NCBI GenBank assembly: GCA_003223025.1
Contig: QHXR01000001.1
Span: forward strand, 246,428 to 310,427
DNA: 64,000 nt
Direction of reading: 5' to 3'
Source of the DNA: Acidobacteriota bacterium
GTDB lineage: Bacteria > Acidobacteriota > Blastocatellia > Pyrinomonadales > Pyrinomonadaceae
The position numbers and the translations under genes are program-made. Shown here one piece after another: positions 15,825 through 24,019 of the stretch (positions within the stretch are counted from its first letter, which is position 1; every line of letters starts with the position of its first letter). The notes below the pieces were generated by a model. It did no database searches and had not been told where the DNA came from. It worked only from the letters and a program-made list of their open reading frames with translations.

Positions 15825-16796
15825 ATGGCAAAGAGTATTCGCCTCCTAAAAAGTCTTACGCGTTTGTTGTTACCGGTCGTCGTCCTGCTCGTCGTGGCTG
15901 TCGCCGGAGCATCTATCTGGCTTGTCCATGAGACGGCTCATCCCGTCAAAGCCGCATACCTCGTCACACCTGACACCTATGGAATGCTTAGCGCTCGCGG
16001 GGCTCAGGTCACGGATGAAAAGTGGGTCAATAAGGATGGAACGTCCGCCCGCGGATGGCTGCTCCGAGGAGCACAGGATGCACCGTCCGTCATTCTGCTT
16101 CACAAGTACGGTGCGAATCGATCGTACGTATTGAATCTGGGCGTCAAGTTGAACGAGGCGACAAACTTCACGATCCTGATGCCGGACATGCGCGGTCACG
16201 GACAGAATCCCGCCGTAGAGTACACATCGTTCGGCGGTTGTGAAGCCGACGACGCAACGGCTGCGATCGAATTCTTACGTAATCTAAAAACTCCCGAGCA
16301 GTTTCCGCTAGTCGGAAAAGACGTCGGCATTTACGGGCTCGAGATGGGCTCGCTGGCGGCGATTTCGGCGGCAGGGAAAGATGATCAGATCAAAGCGCTC
16401 GTGCTCGATTCGGTTCCGCAGAACGCCGATAGCATGCTTGCTTCAACTGTCGAGACCAGATTCCCGTTCGGAAGTACCGTAACTTCGGAGTTCGCAAAGC
16501 TCGGTACGCGGCCGTACTTTTACCAGGGTTGCTTCAAGCGAGAATCCTCTTGCGATATGGCGAAGTCGCTGGCGGGCAAGAAAGTTCTTTTGCTCGGCGG
16601 GCTCGACGCTCCCGAGTTTCAGGAATCCACGTCGAAGCTTGGCAAGTGCTTTCCGGCGACATCGACGATTGACTCGAAGACGGATCTTAGTCCGTCGGGT
16701 TATAGCATCATCAATGCGTCGATCGAGCTTTCGGAAAGTTACGATCAGCGTGTCATCGACTTCTTCAGACAGGCCCTTGGTCCGCCTGCGATCTAA
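15825..16796 (+). CDS. Membrane-anchored alpha/beta-hydrolase fold protein lacking the nucleophile Ser
   Basis: 323 residues with one N-terminal membrane anchor (LLLPVVVLLVVAVAGASIWL) and an alpha/beta-hydrolase core. Core elements are VILLHKYGAN (oxyanion region), LMPDMRGHGQNP after strand 4, and the nucleophile elbow. The elbow reads YGLEMGSLAA, so Glu stands where G-x-S-x-G has Ser. The acid loop LLLGGLDAPEF is present, but no clear catalytic His follows. It is probably a pseudo-hydrolase or one with a changed mechanism. It is divergent from the S55 gene and lies tail-to-tail with the LON-domain gene. Confidence 0.78.
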   Translation: MAKSIRLLKSLTRLLLPVVVLLVVAVAGASIWLVHETAHPVKAAYLVTPDTYGMLSARGAQVTDEKWVNKDGTSARGWLLRGAQDAPSVILLHKYGANRSYVLNLGVKLNEATNFTILMPDMRGHGQNPAVEYTSFGGCEADDATAAIEFLRNLKTPEQFPLVGKDVGIYGLEMGSLAAISAAGKDDQIKALVLDSVPQNADSMLASTVETRFPFGSTVTSEFAKLGTRPYFYQGCFKRESSCDMAKSLAGKKVLLLGGLDAPEFQESTSKLGKCFPATSTIDSKTDLSPSGYSIINASIELSESYDQRVIDFFRQALGPPAI

Positions 16797-16801
16797 GACA
16801 T

Positions 16802-17500
16802 TCAATAATCGATCTTCTTTTTGGAATGGCCGTTCGTTTGAGCGGCCTTTATTATTTCCGCATTGGCTTCCATCTTGTCGACGGCTTGCAGAAGGAGGCT
16901 GCGCAGTTTTGTGAGCCGCTCCTTGGTCGATGTGATCTCGGCGAGCTTCGTCTTGACGTCATCGTCGAGGTTGAACGCAGCCGTGACCAGGAATGAAAGT
17001 CTCTCGGGATCGGTCCGCGGAATTTCCGGAAAAGTTCCTCGGCTGCCGCTCAACTTGAACGCGGCTTTCGCGATGCGTTCGAAGAGATCGAAAACCTCGT
17101 CGGCGATCGGCTCGAGGTCGTCGGGATTCTCGAGATCGTCCTCAAAGAATTCGACCGCACAAGTGAGATACGGAGTCCCTGTATCGAGATATTCCAACAC
17201 GCGAAATCTGATCACGCCCGCCGTGACGATGTTCGAGCGGCCATCCGGCAGCAAAGATTTCTCGCGAATTTCAGCGGCACAGCCGACGCTTCCGACGGGC
17301 GGCCGGCCCGTGATCCCGCCGTCTTCATCGAAGTAAGCTATCCCGAAAAGATTACGCCGAAGCTCAATATCGTCGAGCATCTGCCGATAGCGAGGCTCGA
17401 AGATATGGAGCGGCAGCACTTCATTAGGCAGCAAAACGAGCTGAAGCGGAAACAGCGGCAACTCGTTGATACCCAATACCTTCTCGGATGCTTCCGACAT
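16802..17500 (-). CDS. LON substrate-binding domain protein (no protease domain)
   Basis: 232 residues corresponding to the N-terminal domain of Lon (PUA-like): LPLFPLQLVLLPNEVLPLHIFEPRYRQML is diagnostic, followed by FGIAYFDEDG, VGCAAEI and the helical bundle region. AAA+ and protease domains are absent, as in the free-standing YcbX/LonN group. The role is unclear, perhaps substrate binding or a regulator of proteolysis. It lies three bases downstream of the sbcD-like gene and is probably co-transcribed with it. Confidence 0.87.
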   Translation of the reverse strand: MSEASEKVLGINELPLFPLQLVLLPNEVLPLHIFEPRYRQMLDDIELRRNLFGIAYFDEDGGITGRPPVGSVGCAAEIREKSLLPDGRSNIVTAGVIRFRVLEYLDTGTPYLTCAVEFFEDDLENPDDLEPIADEVFDLFERIAKAAFKLSGSRGTFPEIPRTDPERLSFLVTAAFNLDDDVKTKLAEITSTKERLTKLRSLLLQAVDKMEANAEIIKAAQTNGHSKKKIDY

Positions 17501-17502
17501 AA

Positions 17503-18780
17503 TTAATTTATGAGCTCGATGCCCTCATCGGGTTTCGGTGCCGACAGCACCTGCAACAGAAACTCTGTGATCTGGGCCGCGTCTTCTCCTCCGAGTGCGA
17601 GGCGTTTCGCGCCGATCACGGCATCCGAAATTGCATTGACCTTTGTCTTGAATCGATTGTCGCGGAGAACAAGATCTTCGACGACGCGTCGTTCGAGATG
17701 TTCGCGACTCGCGTCCTCAGGCATGTCGGCAGCGACTGCATATTCGACCGGCACCGAAACATTCCTCAAACGAACGTGCAGAGCTCCGGTCGCCTTTCGC
17801 GCTTCGGTCCGAATCCGTTTAGTTTCGATCAGCGAATTCGGAAAGCCGAGTTGGCCTCGGAGTGTGATCTCAATTATCGGAGCGATCTCAGTGTTCGTTC
17901 GAACCTCGCGCGAAACTTTCTCGAGCAGATCGCGCGTCAGTTCCGCCGTGTCGGCATACCCGTCGACGTCGAACGACATTCGTTGGAACGGACGTTGATG
18001 ATAGTCCTGGACATGCTTCGCCGTCACCTGATTCTGCTCGTCGACTTCGACAACAAACACGCCGCGCGTTTCCCGATATTCGGAAATGTTCGTGACCTCG
18101 GTCGAACCCGGATTGAAAGCCCAGTTATCGATCACGTAATGCATGTGCGTGTGGCCGAGACCGACATAATCGGTGACAGATCTGAGTTCGGATAATGCAG
18201 CGATCGACAGCGCCGGGATCGGATGAGTCTGATGACCTTCGACGTCGGTGTGCAGCAGCAGAATGTGAAACGCACCTTCGCGACGATTCTCGCGGATCGC
18301 TTCGGTGAGCATCGGGATCGCCCAGTTCGCTGATGCTCCGTACCAGTGCGAACCGAAAATTCGCGCGCGGCCGATGTCGATGAATCCGCCGCGCGCGACT
18401 TCTTCATCCCACGGTTTGTATGTGATACGACCGCCTTCGTTTGTCGGCTCAAGCAGATAGACGAGATTCCAATTGGCGAGCGACCGCAGCCAACTATACT
18501 CACTGTCCGTGTGTTTCTGATCGTGATTGCCTTCGATCATGATCACCGGAATTCCGGCGTCTTTTAGAAGGTTGAGTCCGGCGACGGCGTAATTCATCGT
18601 CTCCGGCGGGACGCTTCGTTTGTGAAAAAAGTCGCCGCACGTGATGACGAAATCGACCTTCTCGCCGATCGCGTATTTGTGAAGGATATCGATCCACGCA
18701 TCGAAAAAATCGCGCGGACTTTCGGGTAACGCGTATCTCGTGCAGCCAAGATGCACGTCTGAAATGTGCAGGAATTTCAT
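17503..18780 (-). CDS. SbcD/Mre11-type DNA repair exonuclease
   Basis: A calcineurin-like metallophosphoesterase of 425 residues. All five nuclease motifs are visible: FLHISDVHLG, CGDFFHKR, EGNHDQKH, the histidine in LLHTDVEGHQ and GLGHTHMHY. The C-terminal cap region contains EITLRGQLG. Mre11/SbcD pairs with an SbcC/Rad50 ATPase in processing DNA ends and hairpins; no sbcC neighbour is present here. A nuclease that opens DNA hairpins is of note in a genome rich in long inverted repeats, but a link is speculative. The start at 18780 is standard (MKFLHISD). Confidence 0.88.
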   Translation of the reverse strand: MKFLHISDVHLGCTRYALPESPRDFFDAWIDILHKYAIGEKVDFVITCGDFFHKRSVPPETMNYAVAGLNLLKDAGIPVIMIEGNHDQKHTDSEYSWLRSLANWNLVYLLEPTNEGGRITYKPWDEEVARGGFIDIGRARIFGSHWYGASANWAIPMLTEAIRENRREGAFHILLLHTDVEGHQTHPIPALSIAALSELRSVTDYVGLGHTHMHYVIDNWAFNPGSTEVTNISEYRETRGVFVVEVDEQNQVTAKHVQDYHQRPFQRMSFDVDGYADTAELTRDLLEKVSREVRTNTEIAPIIEITLRGQLGFPNSLIETKRIRTEARKATGALHVRLRNVSVPVEYAVAADMPEDASREHLERRVVEDLVLRDNRFKTKVNAISDAVIGAKRLALGGEDAAQITEFLLQVLSAPKPDEGIELIN

Positions 18781-18802
18781 TAGCTAAAGTTTACACCATC
18801 CG

Positions 18803-18866
18803 ACTTTGCGTCTTGCCGTCTTTGCGTGAACATCTGATTTTCACGCAAAGACGCCAGGACGCAAAG
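18803..18866. repeat. Inverted repeat upstream of sbcD-like gene
   Basis: Arms 18803-18829 and 18840-18866 share the words CTTTGCGTC / GACGCAAAG and TTTGCGTGA / TCACGCAAA. The loop is about 10 nt. It lies in the divergent gap between the sbcD-like and fkbM genes, so here it is in a promoter region rather than inside an operon. Confidence 0.85.
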
Positions 18867-18950
18867 AGAATCGAAAAATGAACGGCTCGACGATACAAAA
18901 GGCGCTGACCTGTATGCTAAACTCGGAGTCAATTACCTTACTGAAGTCGC

Positions 18951-19748
18951 ATGAATATTCGAAACAAGATCGAGGGTCTCAGAGAAGTCTGGACATTCGA
19001 CAATCGTCTCTGGCTCACATTTACTAAACTTCTTTTCCCCGGCGAGCAGCTTCATGTTTACCGGTACAAGGGTCTCGATTTCCTGACCGACCACGCTCGT
19101 GGTGACGGCCGTGGAGCTCGCGAGGTCATCGCCCTGCCGGTGTATCGCCGATATTTCCCGATCATGAAATTCGACAAGCCGGCGAATGTGCTCGACCTCG
19201 GTGCGAGCAACGGCGGGTTTCCACTGCTGCTGCAGGCGGACGGAATTCCCTTGAAGAAAGTCGTCAGCGTCGAATTCAATCGCTACACATTTCAACGGAT
19301 GCAATTCAATCTGATCCGAAACATGACTTGCGAGATGATTCCGTTGAACGCGGGATTATGCGGCGAGAACAAGACTCTGCGTGTCGCACCCGGCGAGGGA
19401 AGCGTTTCGGATAGTATCTTTAATGATCGCGGAAATCCTGAGAGCGAGTTTTACGACATTCAAGGCGTGACGCTCGACTATCTATATAACACGTATTTCG
19501 ATGGCGAGATCGTCGATATCTGCAAGATGGATGTCGAGACGGCCGAGTTCGACGTCATCAAGCATCCCGAGGAATATCAGATGCTGACGAAATGCAGATA
19601 CGTGATAATGGAGATCCATCTCGGTGACGGGAGGCAGTTGGAAGATATTTTGAAACCGTTCGAAGAGATGGGATTTGATCGTGTCGATCCGCGACCGGGC
19701 GACGATCCGCACGTTTACTTCTTCTCCAACAAAGCGCTCAACGCATAG
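18951..19748 (+). CDS. FkbM family SAM-dependent methyltransferase
   Basis: 265 residues with the Rossmann methyltransferase motif VLDLGASNGGFPLLLQA (about residue 82) and the FkbM pattern VSVEFNRYTFQRMQFNL, then ICKMDVETAEFDVIKH and YVIMEIHLGD. FkbM enzymes O-methylate sugars or small molecules, often in polysaccharide or natural-product pathways. No glycosylation cluster surrounds this copy, so the substrate is unknown. Downstream it abuts a convergent DUF4126 gene. Confidence 0.87.
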   Translation: MNIRNKIEGLREVWTFDNRLWLTFTKLLFPGEQLHVYRYKGLDFLTDHARGDGRGAREVIALPVYRRYFPIMKFDKPANVLDLGASNGGFPLLLQADGIPLKKVVSVEFNRYTFQRMQFNLIRNMTCEMIPLNAGLCGENKTLRVAPGEGSVSDSIFNDRGNPESEFYDIQGVTLDYLYNTYFDGEIVDICKMDVETAEFDVIKHPEEYQMLTKCRYVIMEIHLGDGRQLEDILKPFEEMGFDRVDPRPGDDPHVYFFSNKALNA

Positions 19749-19752
19749 CTCT

Positions 19753-20370
19753 TTACTGAGCTCCGCTTCCGAGACCATCGCCACGAAAGAAAGAGGCCGT
19801 TGCTCGAAACATTCGACGAAGGCCTCTAAGCACCTTCGGAAAGAACCACAGAAAGAGAATCACGAACACAACAAGCACGATCGCGATGATGATCGGAGCG
19901 AATACTGCGAGTAGTGTTCCGACGAACGCGATGATGTCTTCGACGATCGACAGGACCCAGTTCGAGACAGGCTCAGGTGAGAAGTTAGCTCCGACTCGCA
20001 ACGCGGCTTTTGTTCCGTGCGATGAGAACGCGAGTCCGCCGCCGATCAGAGCTGCGGGAATATAGATCGACGAATCGAGTTGCTCGGTCGCCGCATACGC
20101 CACGATGACGCCGGCCGGAACGCGGATGAACGTGTGGACGACATCCCAAACGCTGTCGAGATAGGGAATTTCGTCGGCGAAGAATTCGACGAGATAAAGA
20201 AATCCTGCGACGCCTATGATCCACCAGTTATCGAGGACGTCGAGCCCGCCGGGAAGTTTGGCTGCTCCAAATTTTTGAAGCAGACCTAGGACCGTGACCG
20301 TCGCGTAGAGGTTGATCCCGCTCGTCCACGCGGAACCTAACGCCAAACTCAAAGTAGAAAACCATTCCAT
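19753..20370 (-). CDS. DUF4126 family membrane protein
   Basis: A 205-residue integral membrane protein with about five hydrophobic segments. The pattern LALGSAWTSGINLYATVTVLGL at the start, then FLYLVEFFADEIPYLDSVWD and PAALIGGGLAFSSHGTKAALR, is typical of DUF4126. The C-terminus is a basic cytoplasmic tail. The function of the family is unknown. It lies tail-to-tail with fkbM. Confidence 0.85.
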   Translation of the reverse strand: MEWFSTLSLALGSAWTSGINLYATVTVLGLLQKFGAAKLPGGLDVLDNWWIIGVAGFLYLVEFFADEIPYLDSVWDVVHTFIRVPAGVIVAYAATEQLDSSIYIPAALIGGGLAFSSHGTKAALRVGANFSPEPVSNWVLSIVEDIIAFVGTLLAVFAPIIIAIVLVVFVILFLWFFPKVLRGLRRMFRATASFFRGDGLGSGAQ

Positions 20371-20386
20371 CTTTCACCTCGTTTTG

Positions 20387-20484
20387 AGCCCGCCTTCAGG
20401 CGGCTTTGCCCGCGAATAATGCGAATAGGCACGAATAAAGAATCAGAACTTTTGCCCGCGAAATACGCGAAAAAACGTGAAATG
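20387..20484. repeat. GCCCGCGAA-family repeats
   Basis: A short hairpin GCCCGCCTTCAGGCGGC is followed by two direct copies of TTGCCCGCGAA (about 20406 and 20452), each followed by AATnnGCGAA words. These are single arms of the family that forms full inverted repeats at 32288, 33650, 46881 and 50518. Confidence 0.7.
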
Positions 20485-20498
20485 AATAGAAGACCGAA

Positions 20499-20891
20499 TC
20501 AGTGCAGCCCCAAAGATCCGGAACTGCGATTTGATACTCCGTCACGCCAGATGTAGAAAAACCAGTAGAACGGCATTACCCATGCACCGAGAAGGCACAG
20601 AGAAATCAGCCAGGTTGTTCGCATCCGATTCGCCTCGAGGATTGGGTTCCGTGCCGCGTGGATGATGTAGATCACAAGAATCGCCGTAAAGAAGATCGTG
20701 AACAGAAGACATGCGACGTTCATGATCACGGCGTACGTGGAATTAGCCAGGTACTCGCCGAAAGCCTCGACCGGGACCGTGTTTATAAGGTGAATCATAA
20801 ATCCGACGAATGCGGCGGTGAAGACGAAGGGCGATAAAGCACCGAGTCCGAGAAGGATCTTGATCCAAGTTTTCATTGGCTGACTAAACAT
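20499..20891 (-). CDS. Small membrane protein downstream of the response regulator
   Basis: 130 residues with three predicted membrane segments (KILLGLGALSPFVFTAAFVGFM, a long central one, and a C-terminal one ending GAWVMPFYWFFYIWRDG). No recognised domain. The first ATG overlaps the stop of the upstream sigma-54 regulator gene by one base (TAATG), indicating translational coupling; a second Met five codons on would also fit. It may be part of the two-component operon, but the role is unknown. Confidence 0.7.
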   Translation of the reverse strand: MFSQPMKTWIKILLGLGALSPFVFTAAFVGFMIHLINTVPVEAFGEYLANSTYAVIMNVACLLFTIFFTAILVIYIIHAARNPILEANRMRTTWLISLCLLGAWVMPFYWFFYIWRDGVSNRSSGSLGLH

Positions 20892-22255
20892 TACGCCTCG
20901 TCTTCTTCCCCGGTTCCATCACCATCCTTCTTAAATCCGAACTTCTCTAAACGATATTGCAAAGTTCGGAACGTGAGTCCGAGCAGCTTCGCTGATTTCG
21001 TGATGTTGTTATCCGTCCGATCCATCGCTTGCAGGATCAGACTTCGTTCGACGTCTTCGAAGTTCACGCCTTCGGGCGGAAGCTTGAATTGCAAATCTCC
21101 GCCGCCGGCCGAAGCTCCGATCGCTCGGGTCTGCGTCATCTCGGGCGGCAGATCTTCGAGCGTGATCGTGTCGTTCTCGCAAAGCAGGATCGCGCGCTCA
21201 AGCGCAGATTCGAGCTGCCGAACATTTCCGGGATAGTGATAGTCGAGGAGGAGTTTTTTTGCGTCGCTTTCGATGCTGACCTTCCGGTCTGTTCCGCGTG
21301 TGTGTTTGTTAAGGAAATAATCCATCAGCACCGGAATGTCCGATCGTCGTTCGCGAAGCGGCGGGATGTCGATCGAAAGAACATTCAGTCGATAATAAAG
21401 ATCTTCACGAAAACGTTTCTCTTCCGCCATCTTCAGCAGGTCGCGATTCGTCGCGGCGAGCACCCGAACATCGACCTCGATCTCTTTAATTCCACCGACG
21501 CGACGTATTTCTTTTTCCTGCAGTGCTCGCAGCAACTTTGCTTGAAGGGCAATGTCGAGTTCGCCGATCTCATCGAGAAAAAGCGTTCCGTTGTTCGCGA
21601 TCTCGAATAGTCCCTTCTTCTCTGCAACCGCGCCGGTGAACGATCCTTTCTCGTGACCGAACAATTCGGACTCGAGCAAGTTCTCATTTATTGCCGCGCA
21701 GTTCACGGCCTGGAAGACTTCGTTCGTCCGAAGCGAATTCTTATGGATCGATCGCGCGATCAATTCCTTTCCGGTTCCACTTTCACCGCGGATCAAAACG
21801 GTCGAGTTCGACTTCGCGATCTTCAAGATCAACTTTTTGACCTTGTCCATCTCCGGCGAAACCGAAACGAGCTCGGTGTCGAGTGCGGAGAGTTTATTCA
21901 ACGCACGCGAAACTGTATCGAGAAGCTTCTCGCTGTCGTACGGTTTTTGAAGATAGTCGAACGCGCCGAGCCGCAACGCATCGACGGCCGAGTCGACCGA
22001 TCCATGCGCCGTGAGCAGGATGACGATGATCGACTTGTCGAAATCCGTCAGCTCTTTCAAAAGATCGAGCCCGCTCATCCCCGTCATTTTGAGATCGGTA
22101 AGAACGAGATCGAATCTCCGGGCCTCGACGAACTTCATCGCCGCCTCGCCCGAGCTCGCCGTCGTCACATCGTAGCCTTCACCCGAGAGGATCGTCTCGA
22201 GAATTTCCCGCTGGTTCTTTTCGTCGTCAACGACGAGTATCGATTTTCTTGCCAT
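20891..22255 (-). CDS. Sigma-54 dependent response regulator (NtrC family)
   Basis: 454 residues in three domains. The receiver (1-120) has the phosphorylation Asp in DLVLTDLKM and Lys in YLQKPYDS. The AAA+ domain (about 140-370) has Walker A GESGTGKELIA, the sigma-54 contact loop GSFTGAVAEKKG and Walker B LFLDEIGEL. The C-terminal Fis-type helix-turn-helix is NNITKSAKLLGLTFRTLQYRLEKFG. It activates RNA polymerase with sigma-54 at unknown targets. The partner kinase gene lies immediately upstream, separated by an inverted repeat. Confidence 0.95.
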   Translation of the reverse strand: MARKSILVVDDEKNQREILETILSGEGYDVTTASSGEAAMKFVEARRFDLVLTDLKMTGMSGLDLLKELTDFDKSIIVILLTAHGSVDSAVDALRLGAFDYLQKPYDSEKLLDTVSRALNKLSALDTELVSVSPEMDKVKKLILKIAKSNSTVLIRGESGTGKELIARSIHKNSLRTNEVFQAVNCAAINENLLESELFGHEKGSFTGAVAEKKGLFEIANNGTLFLDEIGELDIALQAKLLRALQEKEIRRVGGIKEIEVDVRVLAATNRDLLKMAEEKRFREDLYYRLNVLSIDIPPLRERRSDIPVLMDYFLNKHTRGTDRKVSIESDAKKLLLDYHYPGNVRQLESALERAILLCENDTITLEDLPPEMTQTRAIGASAGGGDLQFKLPPEGVNFEDVERSLILQAMDRTDNNITKSAKLLGLTFRTLQYRLEKFGFKKDGDGTGEEDEA

Positions 22256-22265
22256 AAAATAATTT

Positions 22266-22357
22266 TACCGCCGAGACGCTGAGACGCAGAGTCGATCATG
22301 ATCATTCGATTGATAACACTTCTCCGTCGAACTCTCCGTCTCAGCGTCTCGGCGGTT
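22266..22357. repeat. Inverted repeat between kinase and regulator genes
   Basis: The outer arms, 22266-22290 (TACCGCCGAGACGCTGAGACG) and 22333-22356 (CGTCTCAGCGTCTCGGCGGTT), pair almost fully. It is the same family as 909-998 and 8966-9032. It lies in the leader between the histidine kinase stop and the response-regulator start, where it could lower regulator translation. Confidence 0.85.
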
Positions 22358-23847
22358 CATTTCGCGTTAGCTTTCGGTAATTTTACCGTAAACTTCGTTC
22401 CCTCGCCTTCTTTCGATCCGACGTCGATCGTTCCGTTGTGCACCTCGACGATCTTTTGCACGATCGCGAGTCCAAGACCCGTGCCGGTCTCTTTAGTAGA
22501 AAAGTAGGGTTCGAATATCTTCGCAAGGTTTGGTTCGGGGATGCCCGATCCCGTATCGGAAATATCGAATCGCACGAATCCATTATCCGGCGAGATCTTC
22601 ACATTCATGTTCCCGCCCTCATTTCCGATCGCCTGAACTGCGTTTATGAACAGGTTGTTGAAAACGGATCGGAGGAAGTCCGGATCCGCGAGGATCTTCG
22701 GGACGTCCTCATGTTCGACTACCGCGATTCGGATGTCGTTCTCGCTCGCTTGAGCTTCGACCAGTCTGAGCGAATCCTCGACGACCTGTCGAGCATCGAG
22801 AGCCTGTAAGTTGGCTTTCGCCGGCCGCGAGTAGTTTAGAAAATCCGAGATCTGCTGATTGATCCGCGCGACTTCGGATTTTACCTGGCCGATCAGCTTT
22901 GTAAACGCCGCGACTTTTTCTTCGTTTTCCGGTTGGAATTTCGATCGCAGATGATCGAGCGTCAGGTTGATGAAGTTCAGCGGATTCCGGATCTCGTGGG
23001 CGATCGCCGATCCGAGCCGTCCGATGACCGCGCTCTTTTCTGCTTGGCGTAGCTGCTCTTCGAGCTCCTTGCTCTTCTCAAGCTCGGCAGTCATTTCATT
23101 GAACTGCGTGAGAAGCTGACCCATCTCGTCGGTTCGGCCACGTTCCGGAACGCGAACGGCGAGATTTCCGTCTGCTACGAGGCGCGCGGCGTTCGAAAGG
23201 TTCGCGATCGGTCGTGTAAATCTCCATACGAGAACGAAAGTGACGAGCGTGGAGAGCGAAAGTACGATCAACGTAACGATCAAAGGCAGGGCGGCCCGGC
23301 GATTGGCTTCGCTTTGATCGTTCTTAAGCAGCACCATGATGTACCAACGGCCCTCGCTCGTGGTTTCGATCGGGATCGCGCGGGCCTCATCATCGCCTTG
23401 CACGGCTAAGTTGGCGTTTGGAAAGTGCTGAATATCATCGCCCAATCGCACGCCTTCTTTCAGAGGCGGCAAATTCGGCAGATCGGAAAGATTCCGATAT
23501 ACATTCTCGCCGTTTGGACCTGTCGTCGGCTGAAAGTCGGGGTTAAGACTGTCCCGAACCTGCCAGTTGTTATCTATTATTATTACGTCTCGGACCCGGG
23601 CTGCGGCGGCCTCGTCAAAGTAATTTTGATCCTCGCGTTTTATCAGCTCGTCCATGTAGGAGCTCGAGCTGATGCTGTTCGAGCCAAGCGTGATCCCCGC
23701 TACGAGAGCTTTCGCCTGGGCTTCTCGAAGATCGTTGTTTTGTTGTTGAGTAAGCAGATTTAAGTAGTATTGAACGCCCAGCGTCGCCACTAGTAAGAAG
23801 GCCAAGATCAGCAAAAGCCTGCCCCGGAATGTCTTGAAAAAGTTCAT
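22357..23847 (-). CDS. Membrane sensor histidine kinase
   Basis: 496 residues: TM1 (LLLILAFLLVATLGVQYYL), an extracytoplasmic sensor region of about 150 residues, TM2 (LPLIVTLIVLSLSTLVTFVLV), a HAMP domain (RFTRPIANLSNAARLVADGNLAVRV), a short coiled coil, the HisKA box AIAHEIRNPLNFINLTLDHL and the HATPase motifs NLFINAVQAIGNEG, DTGSGIPE and GTGLGLAIVQKIVE. It senses an unknown envelope signal and should phosphorylate the downstream NtrC-type regulator. No PAS domain was recognised in the cytoplasm. Confidence 0.95.
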   Translation of the reverse strand: MNFFKTFRGRLLLILAFLLVATLGVQYYLNLLTQQQNNDLREAQAKALVAGITLGSNSISSSSYMDELIKREDQNYFDEAAAARVRDVIIIDNNWQVRDSLNPDFQPTTGPNGENVYRNLSDLPNLPPLKEGVRLGDDIQHFPNANLAVQGDDEARAIPIETTSEGRWYIMVLLKNDQSEANRRAALPLIVTLIVLSLSTLVTFVLVWRFTRPIANLSNAARLVADGNLAVRVPERGRTDEMGQLLTQFNEMTAELEKSKELEEQLRQAEKSAVIGRLGSAIAHEIRNPLNFINLTLDHLRSKFQPENEEKVAAFTKLIGQVKSEVARINQQISDFLNYSRPAKANLQALDARQVVEDSLRLVEAQASENDIRIAVVEHEDVPKILADPDFLRSVFNNLFINAVQAIGNEGGNMNVKISPDNGFVRFDISDTGSGIPEPNLAKIFEPYFSTKETGTGLGLAIVQKIVEVHNGTIDVGSKEGEGTKFTVKLPKANAK

Positions 23848-23881
23848 CTAACGCAATAATTAAACAGTCGCTTAATAATTC

Positions 23882-23910
23882 TTGCCATGCGATGTTCTGA
23901 ATGTTATAGT
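23882..23910 (+). promoter_or_regulatory. Predicted sigma-70 type promoter for the transpeptidase gene
   Basis: TTGCCA at 23882-23887, 17-bp spacer, and TATAGT at 23905-23910, leaving a leader of about 100 nt before the ATG at 24020. Supported only by consensus fit and spacing. Confidence 0.5.
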
Positions 23911-24019
23911 CGGGCTTAGCTTTTTCGCAAACTCTTCGAACAATCACCGAGCCAGTCCGAAATCGTCGAAGAGTCTTCCCCGAAATTACAATCTAACACC
24001 CGACTAGCTGAGGTAAACC

